The notes below the pieces were generated by a model. That model was given only the letters and a program-made list of their open reading frames with translations. It made no database searches and had not been told where the DNA came from. Positions 35,562 through 47,699 of a stretch of DNA of 64,000 nucleotides are shown piece after piece (position 1 is the stretch's first letter; the number at the start of each line of letters is the position of its first letter). This stretch comes from Monosporascus cannonballus (taxonomy: Eukaryota > Ascomycota > Sordariomycetes > Xylariales): contig QJNS01000011.1 in the NCBI GenBank assembly GCA_004154925.1, positions 310,001 to 374,000 on the forward strand, read 5' to 3'. The position numbers and the translations under genes are program-made.

Positions 35562-35884
35562 CGCTCACCGAAAACTACCCACGGCCCACGGGTACCCGCG
35601 GGTAATGCTAAGGACCCATGGGTGACCTATAAGTTCTTGGCACAAATCAAAATTAACCGCGAGAACATAATAAGTAATATTAACGACTTATTAAGTACGT
35701 ATATTTACATATTAACGAAATATATAAATTTTAAACTGTTTTAAAAAAACTAAAAAATAATTTAAAATAATTATCATGTTACAAAAATAATATATATTAT
35801 TTTTTCAGCAAAGTAAATTCTTTATATTTTACTTCTTAATTAAAAATAATTTTAAACAATCATTATATATAATAACTTAACGTA
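35562..35884. other. Right edge of the GC island and AT-rich spacer
   Basis: 35562-35640 is host sequence continuous with 21619 before the copia insertion. It contains the palindromic ACCCACGG / CCCGCGGGT / ACCCATGGGTGACC motifs also found at 15540-15650. From 35650 on it is AT-rich without recognisable content up to the pogo end. Confidence 0.6.
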
Positions 35885-36100
35885 TTATACAAGCTCGCGA
35901 CTTAAACAAGGTCGCGATTCGTTTTTTGACTTCTTATAACAACAAATCCTAATAATACAACTATAACATCTTATATTAATTTTAATTAATTGAATTATTT
36001 GTCGTTAGCCGTAATTACAGGTTTTAAACAAATATATATATTAATTAAACACTTATCGCAAACGCTACATTATTTTTTTCTTCTAATCTTTTTACGATAA

Positions 36101-36468
36101 TGTTACGACCTAACAGGCTTTGGCCTCAGGAAACGGTCTACAGGGATAACACGGACCATCTCCTAGATCACGTAACAGATACTTAATAAAGATCTACTAA
36201 GCACAAATAATTAGCATTAAACAATTACTTAATTAAAATCTATGAAGTAAAGATAAACAATAATATTAAAATCAATATATATATATTTATTATTTCCCTA
36301 TTTTAAATAGCTTTAACCTATAATATAATATTGTTATTTAAAATACCTTTAATATTTTAAAATATAATACGTTATTATATTTATTACATAACTTTTTACG
36401 ATATTCCTATTAATATAAACTCGTATAATTTAAGATTTAATAATTAATTAAACCGCGTAGCCGTTATA
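36101..36468 (+). repeat. 5' LTR of chromovirus A
   Basis: TGTTACGACC ... GCCGTTATA. The first 90 bp are little mutated; the remainder is AT-shifted. R/U5 resembles C, D, E and F, and U3 is closest to D. Confidence 0.9.
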
Positions 36469-36587
36469 CGTTATAAAGTTTTATTTAGTAATATCGTTAA
36501 ACTTTAAGCAATATCGCCGATATTATATTTATTAACAAACAGCTCAAATAACCTACCCACCAGGTCTCTAATAATCCGGATATTAGA

Positions 36588-36699
36588 ATAAAATCCGAAA
36601 AAGAAAAACAATTTCGCCTTTTTTGCAAAGAAATTCTTTAACGCCTAGATGCTATAACCGAACGTATTATTCAGCTAAAAAAACAATAACGATCTTACG
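36588..36699 (+). pseudogene. Start of gag of chromovirus A, cut by element B
   Basis: (I/M)KSEKEKQFRLFCKEIL*RLDAITERI, the same Gag N-terminus as in C. Interrupted by B at 36705 and resumed at 43943. Confidence 0.7.
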
Positions 36700-36704
36700 A
36701 TATC

Positions 36705-37126
36705 TGTAACGAACCTGTCATACATCCACCTGGAGGTATGAGCAGTATCCGAATGGGGTCTTGATTTGCAGGTAACAATAGGGCGAAGAATGATTCAGTG
36801 GTCTATCTGTTAAAAAGATTTAAAGATTTTTCTCCCAATTAAAGAACAATGTAATTACCTCTGGATTAAAAGCTTAGATTGATAATTAAAGAGCGAAACT
36901 ACATAAGTATTATTTATATGAAAAATCGATTTATTATATATCCTAATTCCTAAAGTGAGTATATCGTGGATTTATTGGATTTGTATAATTTGCTCCAGAT
37001 TACCCAAATTACCTAGATCATTTTTAAAAGGGCTAAGATTTTTTTAACCGATATTTAACCGAGGCGATTTTATATTAAGGCTTAAAAATAAGTTTTTTTA
37101 AAATAAAAACCTTTGTTTTTATAATA
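36705..37126 (-). repeat. 3' LTR of chromovirus B
   Basis: 422 bp. The first 150 bp on the plus strand (to about 36855) are almost free of RIP, while the remainder is AT-shifted. The partner LTR is RIP-mutated exactly where this copy is clean and clean where this copy is mutated (43850-43937). Confidence 0.9.
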
Positions 37127-37223
37127 TTTTTTCCTTTTTCTAAGGATTTTTGTCCTAAAAATAAAAAGGATAAGTGGCCTTTTTACGTATATAATTTGGA
37201 TTTTGCAGCTAATTTTAATATAT

Positions 37224-37835
37224 TAAGTCGTATTTAAAAAAGATTTTCGTTTAAATTAACGCAATTTTCGAAATATTCGTACTGAATTAATTAAAAAGTT
37301 CGGTATTAAAGTTTTTCTTTGTTTTAATTGCGTTCGTTTTGGTAAATCCGAATATTTTTATGTTCCGGAATATTTAAGTTATAATTATTATATTTGCCGT
37401 TAACGTTCCTTTTATAATATTTTAATTATGAACTCTTTAAAGAAAATAAACGAGACGTAAAAGCGTTTGTAAAGGGAATAGCGCGTACTTGAAAACGTAT
37501 TTTTGGCGTATTAAGAAATAACGGAAAAGAAAATGAAAAAATTTATTAGCCGGTTGAAACGATTACGGCTTTAATAAGACCTTTTCAAAAAAAGGGCTAT
37601 AAAGATATTAAAAAAGGGTTTGGAGTTAAATTAGTTAAAAGAACGGAAAAGGGTGGAGGAAAAGTAGCGACGTATAGAAAAGGAATAAATGCGGCTTGTT
37701 TTTAAGATAAATATAATAATGGAGGTATTTAATTCTTTCGACTGGAGCGCCGTAGGGGTTAATTTGAACGGGGGGGGCCTTATCGCCCGTAACCCTGGCC
37801 GTACTGGAAACGGTCGGTTAGGATTCTGGCAGTAA
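37224..37835 (+). pseudogene. Accessory Cys-rich/coiled-coil protein gene of element B, antisense to pol (decayed)
   Basis: Broken plus-strand frames read TELIKKFGIKVFLCFNCVRF, then YNYYICR*RSF, i.e. a CxxC and a later CxxxxC-like remnant, then a long helical charged part (NSLKKINET*KRL, LKERKRVEEK*RRIEKE). The final part is the best preserved of all six elements: VFNSFDWSAVGVNLNGGGLI ... RLGFWQ and TAA 37833-37835. Same position and orientation relative to pol as in the others, though B belongs to a different LTR family. Confidence 0.6.
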
Positions 37836-37839
37836 AACG

Positions 37840-40800
37840 TTTTAATTAAGTTTATTATATTCGTTAAATAATTAAATAGTTTTTACGTATTTTCTTTATG
37901 TAAGTATTTTTTTTCTTTAATTAGGTATTGGATTTTATTTTTAATTATTCTGGAATCCAGTATTTATTCGATTTTATATTCGTTAAAACTTTTTTTAAGT
38001 TCCAGGTTTATTTTTAACGGGACGTTTTTAGGTATTAATTTAAGTAAAAAAATGTGGAAAATAAGGTATATTTTTATATTTTTAAGTAACGACAATCGGT
38101 AATTAAATTTGGAAATAATTTTTTTAACTTTAAACGGTTTAAATTTTTTAAAATCGAACTTATCGTTAGGTTTTTTTATTTTGATTTATAAAATATTTAA
38201 GGTTTCGTTTTATTTTTGGCATAATAAATAAACCTTATTTTCTTTCGTTAAAATTGGTTTTTTAATTTTTTTTGTTATAATATTAGGTTATCCATTATTA
38301 AAAGAATTGCAATTTATTTTGGAAACGGGCTTAAATTATTTTGATTTCTGTTATTAATGTTTTTGTTTTTAGGGTAATCGTAATAATTTTTAGTACCTGA
38401 TTAAGCGGTTATTTAGGTCGTTTTGTTTTTGTATTATATCCGTACATAACCGTATAAGGAGATACGCCTATGTTTTCGTTAACAAATATATTATAAACGA
38501 TTTGTACCAATAATAAAAATTTTACCTAATCATTTTATTAATAATTAACGTAATTTTAAAAATATTATTCCAAAATTTAATTAAATCGTTTTATTTATTT
38601 ATCCGTTTAAAAGTAATATGTTATTAAAAATTTAAATTTAATACCGATTCGTTTAAAAAAATTAGTACTAAATTTTAAAGTAAAAAGCGTATTTTTGTCG
38701 GATATAATCTTTTTTAATATTTTATGTTTATCGAAATAATATTTCATAAAAATATAAGTTAATTATTTTGCCGTTACGTTTTTTTAAAAGGTAAAAAATA
38801 CTTATATTTAATAAATTTATTAATAATTATCTATATTTTATTATATTCGATTTTAATAATTCAATCTTTAAATAAAGGTAAATTAATAATAAAATCCCAA
38901 GTTATAAAGTTCCATATTTTATTAGGAATATCGGTAAATTATAATAATCCGTAAGGCTTATGTCGTATTACTTTTACTTTATTACAAATATTACAATTTT
39001 AAATAATTATTTTAATTATACGGCGTAATTTTGGAAAATTATAGTTTTTTTGTAATTATTTAATAGTTTTAAAAATTCCTTAATATTTATGTAATAGATT
39101 TTTATGGAATTTCTTTATAAAATGTTCCTATTAACTTCTGAGAATATAAATTTTGCTATAATATAATAATTAATTTTTTAGTTATCCTTTTAATTGCTGA
39201 ATTTTTTTTATTTTTCCGTATTATAAGAATTCCGGAAACGTATTAAACGTTTAGTAATTAGTCTTTTTACCACTTTATATAGCTATATAATGCCGTTTTT
39301 GTTATATTATAACATTTATATACTTTTTTTAGGAACCTTAAAGTTATAATTTTCTTTACGGCTAAAAATATCCGTTTGGATATTTTTTTTTATATAATAT
39401 ATCTTAATGTTAAATCTAAATAAAATAATTATTTATTTTTTATGTCGTTTATTGAATTTTTAAGCTTTTATAAATCGAATAAAATTTTTGTAATTAAAGT
39501 AAATATTAAAAAGTTTTCTTATTTTATTAAAATAAGGTTTTTATTTTTTAAAAATATTAATAATTATTAATAACTTTTTATTATAAATTTGATATTTAAG
39601 TTCGGCATTTCGGAATACTTTTGAATAATATGTTATTAAATATTATTTACCGTTATTTTCTTATTATTTTAAAATTATACCTAAGGCGTATTTTAAAATA
39701 TTTATTTTTAAGTATTTTTTTTATTTAGGTTTGGTATCCTTATAATAAATTTATTAGTAATTATTTTCTTTAATTTTTGGAATATTTCTTTTATTTTCTT
39801 TAAGAGTTCGAATTTCTTTAACGTATTGTTTAATAATAAATTTTATTATTAACTTAATAATATCTCCGTATTTCTTAATTAAGTTACGTACATAACCCGT
39901 AAATCCTAAGATCTGGCAGATATTTATAACGGTCGCCTTATTAGGGATAGGCCAGTTTTTAATTATTTTTAATTTAAAACGTTAAATTTAAATTTGGCCG
40001 GAAATAAAAGTAAATCCCAGAAAATTTAGTTTTTACGTATGCCATATATTTTTAACTGGGTTAGCTTAAATATTGGCTTTATTTAAAGTTCTAAGTACCT
40101 ACGTTATATACTTTTTATATTTCTTTAAGGTTTTTAAGTAAATAAAGATATTATTAAGGTAAACAAACATAAACTTATCTAGGAATTACCGGAAAGTAAT
40201 TATAATTAAGCTTTGAAAACTGGCAAAAGCATTAATAAATCCTATCGGCATTATTTTATATTCGTAAAGTCCATATATTGTTTTAAATGCCGTTTTCTAT
40301 TTTTTTCCTTTAATTATTTAAATACGGTAATACCTATTATAAAAATCGAAAGTTATAAATTATTTAATTTTGCTAACGTTTTCTTTTAAAGTATTTATAA
40401 AAGTTAAAAATATTTATTTTTACCGTAATATCGTTTAATTATTTATAATTGATTATTTTTCGGTAAATAAGGTTTTTTTTATTAAATATTTGCTTATTAT
40501 TTTTAATTTTTAATATTATAAAATTAAAATATTTAATAAAGGAATTAAAAGGTTAAATAAATTTTTTTTTAAATTTAATTATATGTTTTTTCATAAAGCC
40601 TTTAATTTTTCTGGGTTTATATGGTAAATTTTGTAAAACTTAAAATAATATCTTTTTTTAATAGGTATCCGGTAATCTTATTAACGCTATAACGGTAATT
40701 CATAATTTTTTTTGTTTTTAAATAATTACTTAAATCTTTGATATTCCGGCGGTACCGTAAAAATTTAATCGGGAATTTATACTTTTTTAATAATATAACA

Positions 40801-43290
40801 AATTTTTCGATTATCCTTTTTTAATATTTCCGTTTCGTTTTCCCCAAAAAATATTCGTTTTTTTAAATTAATCCGTAACTTATTAAAATAAAGCTAAAAT
40901 ATTCCCAGAATAATGTTATGTCCGGAAATATCGGCAATATTTAGTAAAACGCGTTTTAATATCCTTAAATTTATATTAAAAATTTTTTAGTTTCCCGAAA
41001 AATTCGTCCGCTTTCATATATAAATAGGTTTTTATTTACCGTACGTAATTTGTAAAATTTTAATTTATATTTTTAAGGAATTTGATATTTTTCTATTATT
41101 ACGGAAAAAAGAAAATTATTTTTTATGCCGGAATCGATTATTATTTTAAATGTTTTGTTTTTATACTAAAAAAAATCTTAATCTGGTTACGTATTCCTTT
41201 TATTACCTTATATAAAGTTTTATAAATTAGGACTTTTCGGTACTTTAATTTCGAAAACCTTTATAATTTTTTAATTTTTAATGTTATCTGGTTTAAGTAA
41301 ATTTTTATTCGTAAACCTTTTTAATAACATATTTGGCGTATTAATTATTTTTGTACCGTAATTATATTTTTTGCCGTATTTATATTAATATTTTTAATTT
41401 ATGTTTTTTTTTATTATATCCTTTGGTTTTATATTTTCCGAATTATAAAATTAAAAAGGTAAATTTCCGAAAAAGGTATTTTTATATTTAGGAACTTTTA
41501 TTAGGTATAAAATATCGGAAAATAACATAAATATTTTTGTAATATAGCTTTTTAATTCCGTTTTAATTCGGGATATAGGTAATAGGACTTAGGGTATTCT
41601 GATTATCGTAGTATTTCCAGATATCGGCATTTGTTATTTAATATTATAAGTATTTTTTCGTTTTATTTAGGCCAAAAGTTAATATTTTTTTTAGTTTTAA
41701 AATAAATAAAATAATCGTTAAAATAGCAAATAATAAAATATAATAAATCGTAAGGGTTTACTGTTTACTTTTTTAAGTAAATAATATATTTTAGGAGCTT
41801 ATAATGTTCCGGGAATCATTATCCATAATTTTTAATATCCGGTCAAAACTAACCGTTTTTTATATATATTTTATACTTCTGGGAATTAAAGTAATATTAA
41901 TATCTTAATTTTATGGCTATCTTAAAAACTATTTATCCGGAATAATATTTATAAGCTTTAATCTTAAAATCCTAGCAAACGGAATAATCCTTATATTTTG
42001 GGTTATCGTTTTAAATTTAAGTAATTATGGCAATAATGAATTCTGGCTTAAAGGAAATCGAATTAACTTTTTTCTTTTCCTTTTTTGCCTTATTATCGGT
42101 TTTTTATTTAACCGCTTTAATTTTTTTTTGAAGTTAAAAAATCCCTTTTTTTTTAAAATTCTTTTTGGCGGGGGAATAATATTCATTTTTAAAATGGCCC
42201 TTTTTGCCACAATTAAAATACTTTATTTTAAACTTATTTTTCTTAGGTTTTTTCGAAACGGAATTCGTTTTCTTCTAAGGTTTACCTTTATCCTTCTTAT
42301 TTTGGCTTTTTAAGCCCTTATCGTTACCTCGTTTGCCGGTTCTTTTTTTTAAGGTACCGATTAAAAATGCGTCGGTCGGCGATAATAATCTTATTTATAT
42401 ATTTTGTAAAAGATTTATCCTTTAGTTTCTTATATATTTTATTCTTAACCAAAAGTTTTAAACTGTTATAATAAAGGTAAAATAATACGTTTTTTAATAA
42501 ATTTAAAATAACGGCCAAGTAATTAAATTTAATTATGTACTTAGCGGTTAACTTAATTTAATAAAAAAAATAAAACTGCTTAATTACGTCCTATTTTTTA
42601 TCGGGATTTCCGAATAAGGCGCGTATTTTTTTTTCAAATTTTTATAATTATTAAAAATATAATTAATAAAATCCGAAACCTTTTTTAGATATTTTTTAAG
42701 GTAATCCGTTAAAATAAATTTAAATTAATTGCGGATTTTTCCGATAAATAATTATCAAATAACCATTATTTTCTGATATTTTTTAATGAGGTATTTTTAT
42801 AAAACTTAAAATAAAATTTAGCCTGAACCAAAAATCCGTTAAGGTCCTTTAATCCGTCATAAAGTTTAAGTAAAATTAGCTTATAACTTTTAATATTTAG
42901 CATCCCGTAATAATTAAGAGGTAAAATAATTTTTTCTTATATTTAGTTCGTATCGAATAATGGTAAAATTAACGCTTTTCGTCCTGGATCTATCGAAAGG
43001 GGTCGGTAATCAGCTTTTTGGTTTCGCCTTTTGGCCGAACTCAACTAAGGGAAAATTGGTTTTTTTCTCTTAATAAACCGAATATTTTCTTCTTTTAGGG
43101 TTCGAATTTCTGCCGTTAGGGCGTTTAACTTTTCTTTCGCAGTATGTTCCTTTTTCTGGCTTCCTGCTCTATATTCTTTTTTTTTTTAACTTTTTTCCGT
43201 TCCGGTTCCTTTTCTTAAACCTTAATCGTATTTTAAGGAATTAAGGATAATTATTATTACGGTTGGAAAAAAAGATTTTTTTTAAAATCG
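37840..43290 (-). pseudogene. gag-pol of chromovirus B (broken)
   Basis: Minus strand. The gag N-terminal part at 43200-42750 is little mutated and shows a coiled coil plus the capsid-like start (KLNALTAEIRTLKEENIRFI, then LNGFLVQAKFYFKFYKNT). RT at about 40290-39990: KTAFKTIYGLYEYKIMPIGF, then KFMFVYLNNIFIYLKTL, where the catalytic YLDD has become YLNN by G-to-A change. Integrase and C-terminal parts at 39500-37860. Stops throughout pol. Confidence 0.8.
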
Positions 43291-43515
43291 AATAATAAGG
43301 GGTATTATGTTATTAATTAATTAAAAAATTTCCTTAATAAAAGGTAAATTTTTAAATTTTATTAATAATACTTTATTAACTAATAACAAAAATCGGATAT
43401 ATTATTTATTTTTTAAACGTTATGTTATATTATTATTTATATTAAGTTTAAAACAACTTATATCCTAATTAGGCGGTAAATGATTCGTTAGTTATTAATT
43501 AAGAAATTATTGAAA

Positions 43516-43937
43516 TATATCAAACTTATTATATATTTACTTAGAAATATAAGTAATATCCGAATAAGGTTTTAATTTATAAATAATAATAAGGCGAAAA
43601 ATAATTTAATAATTTATCCATTAAAAAAATTTAAAAATTTTTCTTTTAATTAAAAAATAGTATAATTACCTTTGGATTAAAAGCTTAAATTAATAACTAA
43701 GGAGCGAAACTAAATAAGTATTATTTATATAAAAAACCGATTTATTATATATTTTAATTCCTAAAATAAGTATATCATAAATCTGTTAAGTTTATATAAT
43801 TTATTCCAGATTACCCAGATTACCTAGATCATTTTCAAAAGGGCCAAGATTCCCTTGGCCGATATTTAACCGAGGCGACCTCGCGTTAGGCCTCAAAAGT
43901 AGGTCCTCCCAAAACAAGAACCCTTGTTCTTGTAACA
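43516..43937 (-). repeat. 5' LTR of chromovirus B
   Basis: 422 bp, matching 36705-37126 end to end. The U3 end nearest 43937 holds ACAAGAACCCTTGTTCTTGT, an inverted repeat next to the LTR terminus. Confidence 0.9.
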
Positions 43938-43942
43938 ATATC

Positions 43943-46900
43943 CCTTTAAGCCGCCTATAAAAAACTTAAGGAAAAAAAGAAAGACTCCTAAAACTAAAAA
44001 AAATTCTCTCGAACAAACCAGGTTATTTAGCTAAATTCCACTAAGAAACCAGAAAAAATCCTTAACCTTTCCAAATCAAAACTATTTAACGAAACCTTAA
44101 CTAAGTTACAACTATTTTTAACTTAATACCGAACATACTGCGGGTATTTTCTCATTCGACTAATTACGCCTATTATATAAATCGAGTTCGCAATCGAACG
44201 ATTTATCGAAAATACGGCTATTTGATTCGAACCCGCTATAAGAAAACATATTACCTTGTTAATCGAAAATCGAAATCCGGAAATAATACGAATTTATAAC
44301 AAAAAAGATTAATATTTAATTACGGTAATACGTTAATTAAATTAGCCGCTACACTAAATTAAAGACAAAAAGTATTAATAATCAAATCTTTCGATAACCT
44401 AAAAAAGAAAATACAATTTCTTTTTAAATTTCATCGGCCTAATTATTTGTCGAATAATATCATAATAATAATCAAAATTAACGATTAATAATACGCTTAA
44501 AGCACTGAAGGTACCAAAGAAAAAAACATAATAACAAACCCCGATATACGGCCAATACCAATATTTTTCGACGCAATAACATTTTTTACAATACGGAACT
44601 AGGACCTATAAAATTAAAAGTTATTTACAGGAAAAGCTAAAGCCAAATCATATATTTCAATTGTAACAAAATAGGACGTAAGGCAGTATAATACAAGATA
44701 CCCAAAAAACTTCATCAAAACAACTGGAAACCTATATCTAAGAAACAGCCCAAAAATTAGAAAAACGAAAACAAACCTATTAACATAATTCAGCCTAAGT
44801 ATATACCGAGTCCTCTATAACGAAAAATTTAACAAAAAAATACGAGAAATCGAAAAACTGGCTTAACAAACATTATAAGCATAATAAACAGCATTATAAG
44901 AATATTTACGTAAATATTAAGATTAAACCAAAAACATTTATTCCGAAACTTTCAATCGATACGGCAGAATATACGCTACATATTGTCGACGACGAGAATA
45001 TCTCGATTATCAAAAATAAAAATAACATATTTACGGACGGATTATCTGCATATATTATAAAAAATTCCATTTTTTAAACCGTACCGGAAATAACAAAAAC
45101 AATAAATACTAATATCGATATTTTTAAACCATAACGCCAGAAGATGTTCAATAACTAGCCAAAATAAAAACTAGTCCGAAAAAAGATAATGCCCGCAAAA
45201 AAAACATTGTTGTGATTATTAGTAATGTAATTATTAAACGGAAAAAGAATTAATTCAATATATAATAAAAGTATACTGCTAAACACTATTATAAATCGTT
45301 ATTTTTAATAAATATTTACGATAAACCCTTAGAAAAAGATTTATCAAAAAATATGTTAATTCAAAAAAAAACCTTAAAACGATACTCAAAACAACGCATA
45401 ATAAAACGTAATTAAAACCATAAAAAAAACCAATTAACACTATAAGAAAAGAAGTTATAGCAAAACCAAAAAGAATTAATACAACTCGAAAAAGTAGTAC
45501 GCCGACAATAACAACAATTATAATAACTTAATGCGCTAAACGTAAAAACGCAAATAAAGCTCGATAAATTCTAAAAATAAATAAAAAAGGTTATCTATAA
45601 AAAAGCCGTAAAATATCGAAACTCAAAACAATTGCAGGGAATTCCTAAAAAGGATTTTAAACGTAACGATAAAAGCCGTTAATGACCTTATCAGCTTAGA
45701 TATACAAATAAAAATATATTGATATATTGGAATAATAAATTACGGAACTTTAAACGAGAATAATGTTATACCAAATATAATTAATAAGCTTAAGCTGCCA
45801 TAATAATATAAATTAAAACCTTATATAACGACAAATGTCGAAAATTAAGAATTCGCTTACGATAACGGAAATATTATACAAGAAATTAATTATTTCGAGA
45901 TTTTTATACAAGGACGATATTAAATAATTAATTTCGATATCTTTCCTTTTAGAAATTACGATATAATCTTAGAATTACTATAAATACGCTAATACAGAAT
46001 CTTTATAAATAAAAAAACTAACCAAGTAAAGTTCGCCTTATATCTTGTTAATAAATAAAAGAAAAATTAAGATGTTAATATTCGATCGATAATAATAGCA
46101 AATACAGGCATAAGAATATAACAAAAACCTTACCACTCAGAAAAACAAAATATAAAAAAATAAACATCAAAAAATACGACATATTATTATTGCCATTAAA
46201 GCAAAACTAAAGCATTTAAATAACAATTTAAACCAACAGCACCAAAAATCAAAATTTCTAACCAATATGCTATTACAGTATCATAAATATAAGCAGCTTT
46301 TCAAAGAAAAAAGCTTAATACGAAATTACTCGAATACGGCAAATAAAATCATAAAATAATCCATAAAAAAATCTTTAATGAAATTTTACCCTATTTACAA
46401 CCTTAAGCGAAACAAATTACGTACTTTTAATGAATACTTCGAAAATCGATTACAAAAAAATAGATTCGACTTTCAAAATTACTAATAGATGACCTAATAT
46501 TTTTCGTACCTAAAAAAAACGAAAAATTGCAACTTATAATTAACTATCGACAAACTAAACGATATCACTATTAAAAATCAAACGCCATTACATTAAATTA
46601 CAAAATTAAAAACCCGATTTTACGAAACCAAATAATTTACAATATTCGATTTTAAAAATAAATATAACCTTATTAAAATTAAAAGAAATACGAATAAAAA
46701 ACAATTTGTAAAACGAAATCCGGATTATTTAAATATTTAATTACACCAATAGGAGTTACGAACGTACCAATAACCGCCTAACGGGTAATAGATTATCTAT
46801 TACGAAAATATCTCGATATTGTCGTTATTTGCTATATCGATAACATTCTTATTTTTTTAAAGACTGAAAAAGCACATATAGAATACGTTCATAAAATTCT

Positions 46901-47248
46901 TCAAGCTTTCCAAAACGCAAGGTTATTTATTAATGCAAAGAAAAAATCAATTCTATATACAAAAAAATAAAATATTTGGAACATATTATTACCTTAGAAC
47001 ATATCGGGATAGACTCTAAGAAAATCGTTACAATCACAAGATAACAAACGCTAACTATAGTCAAAAAAATATAGGCATTCCTTAAATTCGCCAATTATTA
47101 CAGGAAATTTATCCGAAACTTCAGCAAAATAGCTATACCTTTAACGAACCGTACGAAAAAAAAATTCAAATGGATGCTAAATACGGAAAAAACATTTTAG
47201 AATATCAAGGATACGATTATTAACGAACCAATATTAATTATGTACGAT
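43943..47248 (+). pseudogene. gag and RT part of pol of chromovirus A (broken)
   Basis: Gag resumes after B. DDENISIIKNKNNIFTDGLS at about 44990 matches the gag segment of C and E. RT at about 46600-46950 (PDYLNI*LHQ*E, then VICYIDNILIFLKT where the catalytic YLDD reads YIDN). The frame reaches IINEPILIMYD at 47248, where F interrupts; NPNRPVKLK-like sequence continues at 54003. Confidence 0.8.
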
Positions 47249-47637
47249 TATCATGGCCCAACGAGCCACGGTCTCCAGAAAAGGTCTGTTATGATCCAAC
47301 TACAAGTGCGCGGTAGGCCGGGTCACGTGATGGATTATCAACTTACTGGTAGTAAGCCAATGAGCGGGATTACCAACTTACTGGTGGTAAGCCAGTAAGC
47401 CGGATTACTAATTTACTGGTGGTAATCCAGCTAATAGGAATAGGATATATACGTTTATTAATTCCATAATTTAAATAATTTTAGTTTGCAATATAATATC
47501 TTTATTTAAGATATTTTTGGAATTACGAAATATAATACGATTATTATATTTGTTTCTTATATTTTTACGATACTTCTATTAATATAAATCCGTACAATTA
47601 AGGTTTAATAATTGGTTAAACCGTTTTAACCGTTATA
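47249..47637 (+). repeat. 5' LTR of chromovirus F
   Basis: 389 bp, TATCATGGCCC ... AACCGTTATA. Three copies of the 35-bp unit at about 47335-47440. Contains AGTTTGCAATA (47483-47493), complementary at 10 of 11 positions to TATTGCAAATT directly behind the LTR (47638-47648). Confidence 0.9.
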
Positions 47638-47699
47638 TATTGCAAATTATTAATTAATAATATCGTTAAATTCTAAATAGTAGTTAATATTGTCAAAAT

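Larger units (their letters stand above)
36705..43937 (-). mobile_element. Ty3/gypsy chromovirus B, inserted in gag of A
   Basis: 7233 bp, flanked by ATATC (36700-36704, 43938-43942), with two 422-bp LTRs (36705-37126 and 43516-43937). The LTR (TGTAACGAACC ... TTCTTGTAACA on the plus strand) is unrelated to those of the other five. Gag-pol on the minus strand, accessory gene on the plus strand. RIP is patchy: some stretches are GC-balanced. Confidence 0.92.

Noticed and set aside
42025..42518. Three frames of 61-64 codons rich in Lys/Phe
   Set aside because: Remnants and antisense shadows of the gag region of element B; low-complexity composition caused by AT bias.
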